From Sugiyamaella lignohabitans (taxonomy: Eukaryota; Ascomycota; Dipodascomycetes; Dipodascales; Trichomonascaceae): 64,000 nt of DNA. The notes under the pieces were generated by a model. The model was not told the DNA's origin, searched no databases, and saw only the letters and a program-made list of their open reading frames with translations. This document shows, piece by piece, positions 61,802-64,000 of this stretch. Position 1 is the stretch's first letter. Every line of letters begins with the position of its first letter. The position numbers and the translations under genes are program-made. The stretch covers positions 2,046,001-2,110,000 of the forward strand of contig NC_031672.1 in NCBI RefSeq assembly GCF_001640025.1, written 5' to 3'.

Positions 61802-63814
61802 CACCCCCAACCCCCCTGTGGCCTGACCTGTGGACTAAAGAGGAAAGAGGAGGAGGAGGATGAAAATTTTATCTGATTGAAAGCCGCTATGCAGAAGCGG
61901 GTTTCTGTAAGGCACCTGGGTGGTGAAATCATTGCTGGATCCAGAAGGAGGGGCTGCGAAGACCGGTGCGCTGCGCGCCTGTGCAGCCAGCAGAGCCAGC
62001 AGGCCAGCAGAACTTGTGCCAGTAGCGCCGACGATCGGTGCAGGCACCAATCGCTGCTGTTTTGAGTGGTGGTTGGTTAAATTATCAGATTTTTTATCTG
62101 ATCCGACGCTGCTGGTGCTGCTGCTGGAGTGGTGGTGTTCGATGCATGTCGTTGGTGACGCAATATTATTTTGATGCCCACGGTTATTTTATTTTTCTCG
62201 CAGTAGTTGGTCGCCCGTTTTCTACCGTTTGGCCAAGCATTGCTCGCTCCTGCTCGCTTTTTAAAACCCGTTCGTTTTCGGACACCGGAACTCCCTCCCA
62301 ATCTGGTATCGACAGGCCCCATCTTGTCATTCCAGTAGATCTTTTTGATCTAAAAGATCAATCTGATAAAAATCAGTCGACTTCTCAAAAGGGACCAGCC
62401 AAGCGTTCGCGAAGTCCATTCGGTGATGTACTCGTAGTTTGAAATATTAGGAAAAAATACAAATAAATAAAGTAGCTTGCTAGGGTGAATTTTTCCATTT
62501 CTATGGAACCACTTGCAGGTGTAGCCGTTTATCAGTGGTTCGTCATGCCACGACTCATCCGACCGTTAGTGTTAGTGTTTGAATGGGTTTCATCAGAGAC
62601 AATCCGTCTATCAACTCAACCAACTCAGCTCAGGATCAGCGATGGGAGTGTGAATGTGTGAAATGTTAAACTGCGTATATCACAGTGGTTGCGAAACTAT
62701 ATAGAGAAAATGATGAAGTAAGAAACTGTATATAGAAGTATCTCCAGCAACAACCACGGAGCTACCCTTTGTTTGGAGCAATTGAGCTAGTGTAGCTAGC
62801 TTGTAGTTAGCTTGTTTGTGTGCTTGTGTGTTTTGTTATTGAGCGACAGCTCGTACATAGTTAGAGACGAATGTACTACGTCTACCCTCAATTGTACTAT
62901 GTTACCTTGCAATTGTATTACGTTAACCTACTACAGAAGCTCCACTAACAGCTGAGACACAACTTCTGACATCAGATATCAGACATCCAACATCCATCAT
63001 CAGACAACAGCCAAGACTAAATAACCAAACCAATCAGACATCGCGTTCCACCTCCAGTTCGGCCTCCGGTTCGGATCCAACATTCTATACAAAGTAAGAG
63101 CTCCAGTGATCACATGCAACTCTATCGACAGTTGAGGTAGACGTAGAATAGACAGTAAAAATATTGCACCACCAACAAACTCTAATAGAACCGGGACGAA
63201 CTCGGCTAAATACTTGGCATACAGCCCTCTAACTACACGAGGTAATACGGATGTGTTAATCCGACCACGCCCGAACGAACCCCTGACAAGACAAGCCAAG
63301 ACCACGACAAGATGACGACAAGCCACGACAAGCCACAACCGGACATGAAAAACCAGGTATAACCTACATCACATATCAACATCATCGTCATAAATAAACA
63401 TTAACCGTAGTAGGAGTCCATTTTATCTGATCTATAAAGTTCCTGTTCGAGCCAGATGCATGAAAATGCCAAGGATCGTCAAAGTCTGGCAGCATGCAGA
63501 CGTGTTAAGCTAGGCCGCCGCCAACGTTAAAAATATCAATCAACCACATATTACGGCATTGGGAAAATTTTTCAATCTGATAAAAAAATCGTTCTTTTAA
63601 TATGCCATGCATGCATCCCCCCATGCGGAGCGAGACCCAACCGAGCTAGATCCGGGCAGCGAATCAGCTTCTCACATTCACCGGTCCGCCAACTGCCATA
63701 GATCTACCACCACCCCTCCATCTGGCTATGAAACATTCTCGCCGAGGCGGATCTCGCAGCCGGGCGACTATCGCCGTTGCGACTCTGGCAGATCCGCCAG
63801 CGGGAGTCGGGCTC
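61802..63814. other. Gene-poor stretch at the right end
   Basis: No gene I can support. It includes a GCAGCCAGCAG-type low-complexity patch near 61975-62020, (G/T)CTGCTG tracts near 62110 and ACTAC/ACATC-rich DNA near 62870-63000. A minus-strand open frame at 63000-63338 encodes a hydrophobic peptide but has no ATG near its start. Confidence 0.5.
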
Positions 63815-63970
63815 TGCCTCCGGCGGCTGGGGCTCCGCCCCAGACCCTGGTTGCTCCTCTCGCTTCGCTCGAGTCGGGCGTCGAGGTCCAATCCACTCCA
63901 GGGTCCTCGCAAAATCTCCTGCGAAGCAGGAGCCACGGGGTCTGGGGCAGAGCCCCAGCCGCCGGAGGCA
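63815..63970. repeat. Foldback element, paired arms (B/A)
   Basis: Left arm type B, core about 40 nt, right arm with CTCCTGCGAAGCAGGAG and GCCGCCGGAGGCA. C-rich flank follows. Confidence 0.93.
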
Positions 63971-64000
63971 GTAGGCCCCCCTCCCAGTTATCAGATTTGT

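Noticed and set aside
61483..61876. Overlapping ORFs on both strands giving PPAAGALPQTP, SGGWGSAPDP and LRRLGLCPRPR peptides here and at most other elements
   Set aside because: The GC-rich arms lack stop codons in several frames, so the same peptides recur at every copy; this is composition, not coding.
63000..63338. Hydrophobic 112-codon minus-strand open frame
   Set aside because: Starts with TTG, the first ATG is near the end, no family recognised; probably chance in a T-poor strand.
636..63970. CRISPR-like array from the regularly recurring palindromes
   Set aside because: Spacing is irregular (kilobases), the genome is eukaryotic, and no cas genes are present.

Overview
The window is nuclear DNA of an ascomycetous yeast (Saccharomycotina), probably from an intron-rich early-branching lineage such as the Trichomonascaceae or Dipodascaceae. 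The gene set is yeast-like (DPB2, BET2, MCM5, ELP6, ZUO1, BNA2, TTI1, TOA1, FET3). Seven genes need spliceosomal introns with GTAAGT-type donors and CTAAC branch points close to the 3' splice site. CTG sits at conserved leucines (49781-49783 in MAE1, 47242-47244 in FPG1), so this is not a CUG-Ser yeast. The lineage is inferred from style, not from a search.

Layout. 1-1055: a probable non-LTR retrotransposon tail, an ATT microsatellite and a decayed repeat arm. 1.06-13.5 kb: DPB2 (+), BET2 (-), a SNF12/RSC6-type SWIB gene (-), MCM5 (-), a DUF4246 gene (+) and YTP1 (-). 13.5-19.8 kb: gene-poor, with repeats and an intron-containing tRNA-Lys(UUU). 19.8-24.6 kb: a patatin-type TAG lipase homologue that appears to lack both catalytic residues, then ELP6 (-) and ZUO1 (+). 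24.6-27.3 kb: decayed degenerate repeats and a minisatellite. 27.3-33 kb: YND1, CTP1 (three introns) and BSD2. 34.5-39.3 kb: a HOL1-like MFS transporter and BNA2. 39.3-46.6 kb: an accessory island with two head-to-head copies of a large P-loop NTPase gene, one mostly open and one a pseudogene. 47-61 kb: FPG1 (two introns), MAE1 (three introns), TTI1, TOA1, an unrecognised membrane protein gene and FET3. 61-64 kb: no convincing gene.

The main unexplained feature is a GC-rich foldback repeat. It has two roughly 60-bp inverted arms (left TGCCTCCGGCGGC..., right ...GCCGCCGGAGGCA) around a short core, with at least 27 loci in 64 kb, as pairs or solo arms. No copy lies inside a recognised exon. Copies sit mainly (a) 24-90 nt downstream of stop codons and (b) inside introns at strikingly constant offsets: left arms start 12-14 nt after the donor, and the element's downstream end lies 29-42 nt before the acceptor. 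In both FPG1 and MAE1 one intron carries a left arm and the next carries a right arm, so complementary sequences flank an exon whose length is a multiple of three. This suggests an introner-like or splicing-linked element and possible exon skipping or circular RNA. Two other points deserve attention: the lipase pseudoenzyme, and the NTPase pair, whose family is familiar from filamentous fungi rather than yeasts.
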